Shown here in pieces: positions 7,185-14,616 of a DNA stretch of 25,087 nt; position 1 is the first letter of the stretch; every line of letters begins with the position of its first letter. The DNA lies in NCBI GenBank assembly GCA_964447175.1, contig CAYURP010000040.1, positions 1 through 25,087 on the forward strand. Reading direction: 5' to 3'. The translations under genes were made by a program, and so were the position numbers. The DNA is from CAYURP01 sp964447175. Its GTDB lineage: Bacteria > Zixibacteria > MSB-5A5 > SM23-73-2. The notes under the pieces are model-generated. The model did not search any database. It saw nothing but the letters and a program-made list of their open reading frames with translations, and was not told where the DNA came from.

Positions 7185-8312
7185 TTAATCCTCAATCAAT
7201 TCCACATTTGCTCTGGGAATTATAGCTCTGGTTTGGTCCACAAACTCGACTTCCAGAACCCGGGCAGAAGATTCGGATTCCAGCTTTTGCAGAGGTGCCG
7301 GAAGTCCTACTACTTTTCCTAATTTCCCGAAATAAGGTTCCCGTATTACCCGGATGGGTTTTCCTATTTCCAGACCAATGTTTTCAAATTCTTCCTTTTC
7401 TTCTTTCTTATGAACATCACCATCAAAGGGAATAACCAACTCAGGACGGATAACTCCTGCTCTGATCTGGGTGGCTCCATTTATACAAGCTTCCTGGCCC
7501 TCTTTTGATTTCAGAAGCTCAAAGGTCCTTTCCGCCATATTTATCTGACCAAATCCCTCGGTTATGACCAGGGTAATTCCTAAATCTTCGGAGCCGGTTA
7601 TAGCCACACCCAAATCATACCCCAGAAAATCTCTTAGCTCCCTGTCACCGAACCCACCTCCCACCACTCCTTTAGCTCCAACCGCAATTGCCTTCTTGAT
7701 GGCATCTGCAGTTACCAGGCTTCCGCCCACTATGACACATCCTTTACAGTCCTTATCTATCTCCTTTTCGGTCAAAACTGAGGTGTTGTTCTGGGAAACC
7801 ATTTTAATTTTGCCGTGGGTTTCCCCGCCTATTCCAAAGATCCCCTGGATAAAGGAGCCCCAGGTGCTCACCGCTACACCTTCCTCCGGAAAAACCTCCA
7901 CCACCTCTCCATTCAGATAGGCTTTGATCTCCACCGGCTGAGGATTCCCTCTGATCAAAACCTGACCTGTGATACTGGATATGTTCTCAATGGTCCCCTC
8001 AGATTTACATTTACATTCGGAAGTGAATAGACCAAAAAAGCTCTTGCTTTTAGCTATCACCTCCCCTTCCTTAACCCGATCACCCTCCTTTTTAAGCATC
8101 TGATGGATCACGTCCTCTGGTGGAAGACCGAGAATATTAGCCACATTAATCGGTTCAACAGCTCCAGGAAGGTGCGTCCTGGCTACCACGGTTTCAGAAC
8201 CAACCCTATCTCCAACCCTTACCAGCACCTCACCTTTTAAAGGTAAGATCCTTTTCTTCCTCACCAAAATCTTTTCAGTTACTTTTAAACCGGGCGTATA
8301 TGCATGACCCAT
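7185..8312 (-). CDS. Unknown protein with barrel-sandwich-like segments and a KOW-like C-terminus, partner of the GlmL-like ATPase
   Basis: 375 aa, no signal peptide or membrane segment, so probably cytoplasmic. The N-terminal ~150 residues carry two lipoyl/barrel-sandwich-like repeats ('LKGEVLVRVGDRVGSETVVA', 'EGDRVKEGEVIAKS'), but no carrier lysine in an MKM-type turn, so it is not a biotin or lipoyl carrier. The middle part (~185-300) has a glycine-rich alpha/beta section ('CVIVGGSLVTADAIKKA', 'GVVGGGF', 'VITEGFG', 'NGATQIRAGV'). The last ~55 residues ('GKPIRVIREPYFGKLGKVVG' through 'RAIIPRANVELIE') look like a KOW/SH3-type barrel. ATG 8312 has GAGGAG 8 nt upstream. It follows the ATPase gene by 49 nt, so the two are probably co-expressed. 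Function unknown. Confidence 0.85.
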   Translation of the reverse strand: MGHAYTPGLKVTEKILVRKKRILPLKGEVLVRVGDRVGSETVVARTHLPGAVEPINVANILGLPPEDVIHQMLKKEGDRVKEGEVIAKSKSFFGLFTSECKCKSEGTIENISSITGQVLIRGNPQPVEIKAYLNGEVVEVFPEEGVAVSTWGSFIQGIFGIGGETHGKIKMVSQNNTSVLTEKEIDKDCKGCVIVGGSLVTADAIKKAIAVGAKGVVGGGFGDRELRDFLGYDLGVAITGSEDLGITLVITEGFGQINMAERTFELLKSKEGQEACINGATQIRAGVIRPELVIPFDGDVHKKEEKEEFENIGLEIGKPIRVIREPYFGKLGKVVGLPAPLQKLESESSARVLEVEFVDQTRAIIPRANVELIED

Positions 8313-8361
8313 TTAAATACTCCTCAGTTTACTAAATATCTTCTCCTCTTTATTGAAACAC

Positions 8362-10206
8362 TTATAACCTTTCCAAACTCTCCTTGGGATAAATATCTAA
8401 AGCAATCATCCACTCTTTGAGTTTTTCAACCCGGGCTTTATTGTCCTCTGGCAGGTGAAATGGTCTTCCCCGGGCATCGATCACAATACCGGTAACTCCA
8501 CCGGAGATATCCCTTTCCACCTTGTTCCCTTTTCCATCTCCCAGATCAAATCCTTTTAGAGGATCTAAAATGGCATTACAGATTAAGGGTAATCCGGTTT
8601 TCTCATCCAATCCCAAGGGGATTCTCTTCATCTCCCCGAATTTTATGGTCCCCTCGATTTTCTCGCCATTGGGCATCTCGAATTGATATTTTAGAATATC
8701 CCTGGGCTCCTTGAGTTCCCCCACAGGAGCAATACAGGTCCCTAAATGTATCAAGCAATCCTTTTCAAAAACCTGGGTGGCTGCTTTGGCATGGAGTGTC
8801 GAGAGAACACCTAACTGAGGCATCATAAAAATCGAATCTACAGCCAGCCTGGTTATTCCCTCAGGTAAAAACCCGTCTATCAACATCATAGCAGCTTGCT
8901 GCCGTCGAGGGGCATGGGACAGGACCCCTCCGGATCCAACCAGCATCTCCAGGCTCATCATATTAACCAAAGTCAGCCCTCCAGCTGTCTGATCAAATGC
9001 ATCGGCTATGGTTCTCTGCTGCTGGATTCCTTTCAAGACCGTGGCAAACGATTTGTGCTGGATAAAGGCTAATCTTAAAGCCTCTTTAGCTATGGCCTGC
9101 TCAAAGATCAACTCCTCCATCGTCTGGGGGATGGTGGTAGGACGGATCATCTTGTTCTTCACCCTGTTCCTTAAATTCCTTTCATCCATATGAAATGGGA
9201 CCCACCTCATTACATTCTCCAATCCCGCCTCAGCGAAAACATTGGAGACAGAATAGCTCATTCCTAGGTTCGCGCTTACCGTGCGGTTGAAAGTACCTTG
9301 AAAAACTGAAAATATATCGGTGGTTGCTCCCCCGATATCCACACCCACCGCTTCTATTTTCTCCATATCCGCGATGGTTTTGATGATCAAACCGACTGCC
9401 CCGGGAGTGGGCATGATGGGCGCATCCGTCCAGGTCATAAGCTTTTTATATCCAGGGGCTTGAGCCATCACGTGTTCCATAAAAAGGTCGTGGATTTTTT
9501 CTCTGGCCGGCATCAGATTCTCCCGCTCCAGTACAGGTCTGATATTGTCCACTATATCCAAATCCACTTTTTCATTCAGGGTGTTGGAGACGAAATCCCT
9601 GGCGTCCTTGTTCCCGGCATAAATAACCGGCAGCCGGTATCCTGTTCCCAGTCTCGGTTTGGGATCAGCCGCGGAAATAAGCTCTGCCAATTCTACCACA
9701 TGGGTGGTGGTCCCGCCGTCTATTCCTCCTGAAAGTAGAATCATATCCGGCCTCAGATGCCTTATCCTCTCAATCTGCTGATGCGGAAGCCTTTTGTCAT
9801 TTGAGGCAATCACATCCATAACAATGGCACCCGCACCCAGAGCCGCTCGTTCAGCTGACTCTGCGGTCATGCTCCGGACTACACCTGCCACCATCATCTG
9901 CAGTCCTCCTCCTGCTGAGGAGGTGGAGATATATAAATCAGTTCCCTCGTTGCCTTTGGCCGGGGAGATTATCCTACCTTTTTCGTCCAGAAGCTTCCTG
10001 CCGGTCAACTCTTCCACTTCACCAACGGCATTCAGAACCCCCATGGTCACGTCCTCAAAAGGAGTCTCCACCGTGGTGGGGGCCTCGCCTCTGACAATTA
10101 ACCTGTATTCATCCCCCTTGCGTTCAATCAATATCGCTTTAGTGGTAGTGCTGCCGCAATCAGTAGCCAAAATTACATTAATCTCATCCGGCTTTATCTC
10201 CTTCAT
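8362..10206 (-). CDS. GlmL/MutL-family ASKHA ATPase
   Basis: 614 aa, cytoplasmic. Nucleotide-binding motifs of the actin/Hsp70/sugar-kinase fold are visible: DCGSTTTKA (16-24, phosphate 1), 'LLSGGIDGGTTTHVVE' (157-172) and DIGGATTD (290-297, phosphate 2). This is the family annotated 'methylaspartate mutase accessory protein GlmL', known from clostridial glutamate mutase clusters. This copy is longer than the ~460-aa proteins I associate with the name. The window has no glutamate mutase subunits or other B12 enzymes, so the name should not be read as function. Instead it heads the A-D membrane module cluster, where it may drive conformational change or assembly (inference). ATG 10206 has AGGA at suitable distance. 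A weak upstream promoter match exists (CTGACA 10276-10281, TACAAA 10255-10260). Confidence 0.9.
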   Translation of the reverse strand: MKEIKPDEINVILATDCGSTTTKAILIERKGDEYRLIVRGEAPTTVETPFEDVTMGVLNAVGEVEELTGRKLLDEKGRIISPAKGNEGTDLYISTSSAGGGLQMMVAGVVRSMTAESAERAALGAGAIVMDVIASNDKRLPHQQIERIRHLRPDMILLSGGIDGGTTTHVVELAELISAADPKPRLGTGYRLPVIYAGNKDARDFVSNTLNEKVDLDIVDNIRPVLERENLMPAREKIHDLFMEHVMAQAPGYKKLMTWTDAPIMPTPGAVGLIIKTIADMEKIEAVGVDIGGATTDIFSVFQGTFNRTVSANLGMSYSVSNVFAEAGLENVMRWVPFHMDERNLRNRVKNKMIRPTTIPQTMEELIFEQAIAKEALRLAFIQHKSFATVLKGIQQQRTIADAFDQTAGGLTLVNMMSLEMLVGSGGVLSHAPRRQQAAMMLIDGFLPEGITRLAVDSIFMMPQLGVLSTLHAKAATQVFEKDCLIHLGTCIAPVGELKEPRDILKYQFEMPNGEKIEGTIKFGEMKRIPLGLDEKTGLPLICNAILDPLKGFDLGDGKGNKVERDISGGVTGIVIDARGRPFHLPEDNKARVEKLKEWMIALDIYPKESLERL

Positions 10207-10310
10207 ACTCTTCCTTTCATTCCTCCATTCTGATTTTAATAATCAAATCTTAGTTTTGTAACCTTTCTGTAACTATGTCAGGAATAGCTCCTGAGACAAA
10301 TATTCAAAAC

Positions 10311-10336
10311 GTAGGGACAAACCTTTAGGTTTGTCC
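10311..10336 (+). repeat. REP-like palindrome, GTAGGGACA family
   Basis: It begins with GTAG and has perfect 10-bp arms GGACAAACCT (10315-10324) and AGGTTTGTCC (10327-10336) around a 2-nt loop. It belongs to the same family as copies at 10379, 17513, 19556 and 19754. The stretch 10207-10440 between the DJ-1-like and GlmL genes otherwise holds only a small TCAGGA/TCCTGA hairpin (10278-10294) and no supportable gene. Confidence 0.8.
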
Positions 10337-10378
10337 TTTATCTTTTTACATTGACTCTCCTTGATACATAATATCTCT

Positions 10379-10400
10379 GGACAGACCTGAAGGTCTGTCC
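10379..10400 (+). repeat. REP-like palindrome, GTAGGGACA family, without GTAG
   Basis: Perfect 10-bp arms GGACAGACCT (10379-10388) and AGGTCTGTCC (10391-10400) with a GA loop. The flanking tetranucleotide is missing on both sides, so this may be a decayed copy. It lies 43 nt downstream of the DJ-1-like gene stop; as a hairpin it could help end that transcript, but no T-run follows on the minus strand. Confidence 0.78.
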
Positions 10401-10440
10401 CTTCTTTTTTCACAGCTACAGCATTTCAATTAAAAAAACT

Positions 10441-11109
10441 CTACATCCCCTCAGGTGTTTCCGTTTCTTCCTTTGGTTTTTCCTGCATGGCCTCTGATAA
10501 TTTCAAGCCAAAGGATATAGCTGCATCAGGGCCGCTGGCAGTTATGATCATTCCATCCCGTTCCACCTCAGCTCCGGTATATTCTGCGCCCTTAACTTTC
10601 AATTTCTCGGCCTCCGTTTGCCAGCAGGTAGCTTTTTTCCCTTGAAGCAATCCGGCATTGGCTAATGTTACCGGAGCAGTACAGATAGCTCCCACGACTT
10701 TCCCAGCATTCAGGGCTCCCCTGGCAATAGCCTGGGCTGTGGAATCGTCCCAGTACTGGGAGGCTCCCGCACCTCCCACAAAAACCACCGCATCCCACTC
10801 TTCGGGTTTTATCTCACCCACTAACATATCCGGGTAAACTTCCTCTCCCTGCATTCCTTTAACTGAATCCATTGTGGTGCTGGCTATGGTCACAATGGCT
10901 CCCTGATCTTCCAGAATGGACTCTGGCTCAAGCAGCTCCTCATCCCGAAAATCCTTTTGAGCTATTATCATCACCACTCTTTTGCCCTCCAGAGGTCTTC
11001 CCATAACCGGGGCTTTCTCCTTTTCAGCTGTTTCCTCCTTGGATCCGCAGCCAAGAAGAATGAGGCCAGTAAAAGTTGACACAAGACAGATTAAAAAAAG
11101 CTTTTTCAT
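10441..11109 (-). CDS. DJ-1/PfpI family lipoprotein
   Basis: 222 aa. The N-terminus is a lipoprotein signal with lipobox LLGC, so Cys21 should be lipidated and the protein anchored at a membrane outside the cytoplasm. Residues ~42-205 form a DJ-1/PfpI domain: 'KRVVMIIAQKDFRDEELLEP' with the conserved Glu, 'VFVGGAGASQYW' and the nucleophile elbow 'GAICTAP' with Cys143. Family members include proteases, chaperones and glyoxalase-like enzymes; which applies cannot be told. Export as a lipoprotein is unusual, since most relatives are cytoplasmic. ATG 11109 has AAGGAGGA upstream; it is the last of a four-gene run with unknown genes. Confidence 0.9.
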   Translation of the reverse strand: MKKLFLICLVSTFTGLILLGCGSKEETAEKEKAPVMGRPLEGKRVVMIIAQKDFRDEELLEPESILEDQGAIVTIASTTMDSVKGMQGEEVYPDMLVGEIKPEEWDAVVFVGGAGASQYWDDSTAQAIARGALNAGKVVGAICTAPVTLANAGLLQGKKATCWQTEAEKLKVKGAEYTGAEVERDGMIITASGPDAAISFGLKLSEAMQEKPKEETETPEGM

Positions 11110-11131
11110 AAGCTCTTTCCTCCTTTTAAAT

Positions 11132-11542
11132 TTATTCTCTTCCCAGAAGAACTTGCCAAAGATTCCTTTTTCCTTTTCTTTTTCTTTCCTCTTTTAGTCT
11201 TTTTTTCTCTTCTTTTTCCTTCTTTTCAGCCTCTGCCTCAAATTCCTCTATTCTCAGAAGCAGAAGCTCAATTGTGCCCCTTTCCTCCATCATTTTTCTA
11301 AACTCCTCATAGTCTTTCCAGGAGAAAACGGTTTGAACAAAAGGCTCAAAAAATGCCATCATTTGAGAGCCAATATAATTCAAAGGCTTTACCGATTCAA
11401 GAAATAAAATAGCTGGAACCGACATTTTCCAGTGGACTACTTTTTTGGCTATTTTATCCAGGATCTCCTCCTGTTGAGGAGTCAGCTTTTGCTTTTCCCC
11501 CCGAGATGCAGGACTTAAGGAAAACATGTCTCTGAAGCTCAT
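11132..11542 (-). CDS. Unknown 136-aa protein with charged coiled-coil tail
   Basis: No signal peptide. Residues ~20-70 contain a moderately hydrophobic section ('VPAILFLESVKPLNYIGSQM') that could associate with a membrane. Residues ~85-130 are a highly charged Glu/Lys helix ('EAEAEKKEKEEKKRLKEERK'), probably coiled coil. Its ATG overlaps the TGA of the upstream gene by 4 nt (ATGA), so the two are translationally coupled and may act together at the membrane. Family not recognised. Confidence 0.8.
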   Translation of the reverse strand: MSFRDMFSLSPASRGEKQKLTPQQEEILDKIAKKVVHWKMSVPAILFLESVKPLNYIGSQMMAFFEPFVQTVFSWKDYEEFRKMMEERGTIELLLLRIEEFEAEAEKKEKEEKKRLKEERKRKGKRNLWQVLLGRE

Positions 11543-11970
11543 TTCCTCACCTCGTCTTTTTTAATTCTGGAACTCACAAATTCTACCACCTGATCTCTGT
11601 TCTGGTCAAACCGGATATATATCCCTCTGAAATTCTCCAGCCTGGATGGCCCTTCAAAAGGGGAAAGCAGAACTCCGTTTTTATCCACGTAAAAACTCCT
11701 GTAATGACTCCATTCTTTCTCCTTCTGGCTAAATAAAAACCTCACTTTTATCCTGTCCGAGGTGAGCTCATAATTGGTTGGCAGAAAAAAAGGTAATAGG
11801 GCACCTGAAAGAATTATAATAGAGATTACAGTCATCAGGACGCTGAAAGTAGTAAGATAAACACTGATCCACACAGCCAAAAGACAGAGGACCACCAATA
11901 AGGATGTTAGCTTTTTCCTCTTAAAAGGGTGAGAGCTCCATCTCAATGTAGAAATATCTGACATCGGCAT
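11539..11970 (-). CDS. Small membrane protein with possible PH-like domain
   Basis: 143 aa. Two adjacent hydrophobic segments (~20-40 and ~43-64) are followed by a beta-rich C-terminal part ('NYELTSDRIKVRF', 'EWSHYRSFYVDKNGVLLSPF', 'RGIYIRF') that resembles the bacterial PH-domain/YdbT-like layout. This is from pattern only. Coupled to the 136-aa gene by ATGA overlap; 11 nt downstream of the 74-aa gene. Confidence 0.78.
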   Translation of the reverse strand: MPMSDISTLRWSSHPFKRKKLTSLLVVLCLLAVWISVYLTTFSVLMTVISIIILSGALLPFFLPTNYELTSDRIKVRFLFSQKEKEWSHYRSFYVDKNGVLLSPFEGPSRLENFRGIYIRFDQNRDQVVEFVSSRIKKDEVRK

Positions 11971-11981
11971 TTTTCAACTTA

Positions 11982-12206
11982 TTACTTTTCAGGCGATTCA
12001 CCCGGAGAGCGATACCTTTCCTTACGAACCTGTTCCATTTCCTTAAGAAGCTCTTCTGATTTGAAGATCTTCTTTTTCAAAAGAAGCCTAACCAGGGCTT
12101 CCTGAGCTAAGTTATTGGATAAACAGAGCTCATCATAGGTTACGTCCTTTTGCTTATCCCCGATAAGTATCTTCAAGGCAACCCTTTTCTCCTTTTCCTC
12201 AGTCAC
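11982..12206 (-). CDS. Unknown 74-aa cytoplasmic protein
   Basis: Charged, no membrane segment. 'VALKILIGDKQKDVTYDELC' suggests a short beta hairpin, and a helical, Lys/Glu-rich C-terminus follows. The start is GTG at 12206 with GGAGGG 9 nt upstream. It opens a tight run with the next two membrane-linked genes. No family recognised; a real gene on the strength of the ribosome site and spacing. Confidence 0.68.
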   Translation of the reverse strand: MTEEKEKRVALKILIGDKQKDVTYDELCLSNNLAQEALVRLLLKKKIFKSEELLKEMEQVRKERYRSPGESPEK

Positions 12207-12232
12207 AATATATTACCCTCCAAAAACTTTTC

Positions 12233-12261
12233 AATATAATATAAAACTTTAAAAAAAACAA
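12233..12261 (-). promoter_or_regulatory. Possible promoter of the 74-aa gene run
   Basis: TTGTTT (12256-12261) and TATATT (12233-12238) on the minus strand are 17 nt apart. The site sits directly after the upstream gene's terminator, as expected for a new transcript. The -35 match is poor. Confidence 0.35.
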
Positions 12262-12275
12262 TAGCTTAGGCTATT
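12251..12275 (-). terminator. Intrinsic terminator of the TPR/binding-protein gene
   Basis: On the minus strand AATAGC-CTAA-GCTATT forms a 6-bp stem followed by G and eight T. The stem overlaps the stop codon of the 598-aa gene (12271-12273). The stem is short but the T-run is strong, so it probably ends the pth to rplI to 598-aa transcript. Confidence 0.7.
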
Positions 12276-14067
12276 TAAGTCTTTTAATTTCACCATCCTG
12301 GTATGAATATATTCCGATATGGGTGTTCTCGCCATTAGGAGCAAAATCTATCTCACCGCTTATGCCTTTAAACCTTTTTATCTTCAGTAAATTATCCTTT
12401 ATGCTTTCAGGTAAGGAAGCATCCTTCAGGGAGCTCAGTAGCATTCTCATTGCATCATAACTCAAAAAAGCGACTTTATCCGGCATTTTCTTATATGAAA
12501 GCTCAAAATCCTTTTTGAAACTATCCCCAGAAGAGTTATTTTCCTCTATGTAGAAATCCGAAGCAAAAATTACACCCTGGGTGAATTGCTGGGAGATATC
12601 TAAATTTTTTTCATCTCCCCAGCCTTCAGTACCTAAAAGCCTGGCTTGAATTTTAAAAAACGCTATCTGAGGGGTAATTAATGCCACATCATCAGGGTAA
12701 ATGGGCAAGAAAAATCCATCCACTTCAACCGGTATATCTGATTTGGGTATAGGTTTTCCGAATCTATCCAGGTATTTTGTGGAATCAAAACCACCTTCTT
12801 TTTCCATCTTACCTAACCAGAGGATCTCTCTTATTTTCTTAAGCTGCGGGGAGAAATCTGTGCTTCCAGGCGTATAAGCCTCCTTGGCCAAGATTTTTAT
12901 CCCGTAATCTCTGGCAATTGTCTCAAATCCTAAGGTGGCATTTTCTCCGTAGGAATCATCAGGAGATAAAATCACAAGCTCTTTTATCTTGAGGTCTTTT
13001 CCCGCAAACTGAGCTAATCTTTCCCCGATTTTCTGGGTGCTGGGTGAGAACTGAAAAATGAAGTCACCTAAATCAGCGATTCCTTCCTGATTTGACGTGG
13101 GAGTAATCAAAGGAATTCCTGAGTTTTGGGCTGTGGCAGAAGCTCCAATAGTGCATTCACTTCTCAGGGCTCCCAAAATAACAGATACCTTGTCTTCCTC
13201 TATTAAACTTCTGGCTGCCAGAGTAGCCTGGACTGGATTGCTCTGAGTATCCCTCACAAAAAGTTTCACTTTCTTATCTGAGTCCCGCAGTGCTAATTTT
13301 ATGCCCCTGATCATACTTTCCCCATACTCAGCATAAGGTCCTGTTAGGGGAGCTAAAACCCCGATGTTCACCCTTTCCTCAAGCAGGTGAGATACTTTCT
13401 GTGAATATTCTTTCACCTCCTTTGCCCTTTCACCCCGGGGATAGAGTTGAAGATAGTTTTGAAAGATCCCTTCAGCCTGAGAATAATTACCCAGATTGAA
13501 CTCCTTCCTTCCCCACCAGAAAAGAATCTCAGAATGGATCTTTTGATGCCTATTATCCTGAGCCAATTTTTCGAGCTGAGTTTGATCCAGGTGACTTCTT
13601 AAAAGAGGCAAAAATGACTCAAAGGCTAATCTTCTGGTTTCTTTTTCACCTTCCTCGTATGCCTGGATAAATTCTGAGGCTGAGCCCAGAAGTTCTCCAT
13701 TCATATATTTTATATTTCCCAGGTAAAAATGACACAAAGGTAAAAATTGACTCTGGGGAAATTCCTTTAAGTAACTTTTAAAGGATTTTTCTGCCTGGGT
13801 AAGATTCTGGAGATGGTAATGGCATCTGGCAATCATCAGCTTGAAAATTGAAAAGTGGGAGTCCCGGGGAAAGTTATGAGCTAAACTTTCAAAATGCGAC
13901 AGAGCCTCCGAATATGCTTCATCGGAATAATAACTTAAGGCTTGGTTCAGTTCTTTTTTCGCCTGGGAGGAAAATGCATCTGCAGGAACGCTGAGCAGAA
14001 ATAAAACAGAAGTGAGTAAATAAATAAAAAAAACTTTTTTACTATTTGCTCCGGGTAAGGGAAACAC
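12271..14067 (-). CDS. TPR plus periplasmic-binding-protein (LivK-type) fusion
   Basis: 598 aa. A signal peptide ends near 'VPADAF' (~31). Residues ~33-225 are TPR-like helical repeats ('ALSHFESLAHNFPRDSHF', 'AEKSFKSYLKEFPQSQF', 'AEGIFQNYLQLYPRGERA'). Residues ~233-598 are a type I ligand-binding domain of the branched-chain amino-acid receptor class ('VNIGVLAPLTGPYAEYGE', 'LIEEDKVSVILGALRSECT', 'GIPLITPTSNQ'). No ABC permease is nearby. The TPR plus LivK-like layout recalls LpoA, the outer-membrane activator of penicillin-binding protein 1A, so a cell-wall role is possible, but no lipobox is seen. The start is GTG 14067 with a weak ribosome site; no better start is in frame. Confidence 0.88.
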   Translation of the reverse strand: MFPLPGANSKKVFFIYLLTSVLFLLSVPADAFSSQAKKELNQALSYYSDEAYSEALSHFESLAHNFPRDSHFSIFKLMIARCHYHLQNLTQAEKSFKSYLKEFPQSQFLPLCHFYLGNIKYMNGELLGSASEFIQAYEEGEKETRRLAFESFLPLLRSHLDQTQLEKLAQDNRHQKIHSEILFWWGRKEFNLGNYSQAEGIFQNYLQLYPRGERAKEVKEYSQKVSHLLEERVNIGVLAPLTGPYAEYGESMIRGIKLALRDSDKKVKLFVRDTQSNPVQATLAARSLIEEDKVSVILGALRSECTIGASATAQNSGIPLITPTSNQEGIADLGDFIFQFSPSTQKIGERLAQFAGKDLKIKELVILSPDDSYGENATLGFETIARDYGIKILAKEAYTPGSTDFSPQLKKIREILWLGKMEKEGGFDSTKYLDRFGKPIPKSDIPVEVDGFFLPIYPDDVALITPQIAFFKIQARLLGTEGWGDEKNLDISQQFTQGVIFASDFYIEENNSSGDSFKKDFELSYKKMPDKVAFLSYDAMRMLLSSLKDASLPESIKDNLLKIKRFKGISGEIDFAPNGENTHIGIYSYQDGEIKRLK

Positions 14068-14116
14068 TTAAAACTCTTGTTAACAAAGAGGTTTTCCGGT
14101 TTCAGAGAGTAATATT

Positions 14117-14596
14117 CTATCCCAAAGAATACTTTCCAAAATCCTCAGGGTTCAGCCTTTTCAACCTTTCCCTCAAGGAGTCCTGATCTTTAATCCCGCT
14201 TCCCTTAAGCTCAAAGAGCTCATCAGCCACGAAGATGGGAACACCGGTCTTCAAGGCCAAAGCAATGGAATCTGAGGGGCGAGCGTCTATCTCCAGGGAG
14301 TTACCCTTATGGCCAACGTGGATTTTTGCATAGAAGGTTTGATTGACAAGCTGGGTCACCTCAACCTTTTTCACCTGGCCCTGCATGGATTTGATCACCT
14401 GTTTCAAGAGATCGTGAGTCAAAGGTCTTTTGGATTTAATTCCGGAAAGCTCCATGGCAATAGCCCAGGCTTCATAATGCCCGATCCAGATGGGGAGAAG
14501 CTTTTCCTCGGAATCCAAAGAGGCTAAGATCACTACCGGAGAATTGGTAGTCATATCCAAAGCTAAACCGTTTATTTTTACCTGAACCATGCTCAT
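14117..14596 (-). CDS. Bifunctional nuclease (BFN/DUF151) family protein
   Basis: 159 aa, cytoplasmic. It matches the BFN/DUF151 family across its length: 'SPVVILASLDSEEKLLPIWI', 'EAWAIAMELSGIKSKRPLTH', 'IDARPSDSIALALKTGVPIF'. Members have been reported with DNase and RNase activity, and many sit near ribosomal genes. It lies 20 nt after rplI, at the end of the ribosomal run. Start ATG 14596, or ATG 14590 two codons later; neither has a clear ribosome site. Length is typical. Confidence 0.93.
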   Translation of the reverse strand: MSMVQVKINGLALDMTTNSPVVILASLDSEEKLLPIWIGHYEAWAIAMELSGIKSKRPLTHDLLKQVIKSMQGQVKKVEVTQLVNQTFYAKIHVGHKGNSLEIDARPSDSIALALKTGVPIFVADELFELKGSGIKDQDSLRERLKRLNPEDFGKYSLG

Positions 14597-14616
14597 ATGT
14601 CGTAACTATTTAAAAA

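Noticed and set aside
7185..8312. Biotin or lipoyl carrier protein
   Set aside because: The barrel-sandwich-like segments have no lysine in the expected beta-turn motif, and no ligase or dehydrogenase partner is nearby.
8362..10206. Evidence for a glutamate fermentation (methylaspartate) pathway
   Set aside because: Only the GlmL-like ATPase is present; no mutase subunits, methylaspartate ammonia-lyase or other pathway genes are seen.
14074..14090. Hairpin CTCTT/AAGAG as terminator after the bifunctional nuclease gene
   Set aside because: Only five paired bases around a palindromic GTTAAC and a four-base T-run; too weak, and it sits just upstream of the next gene's start.
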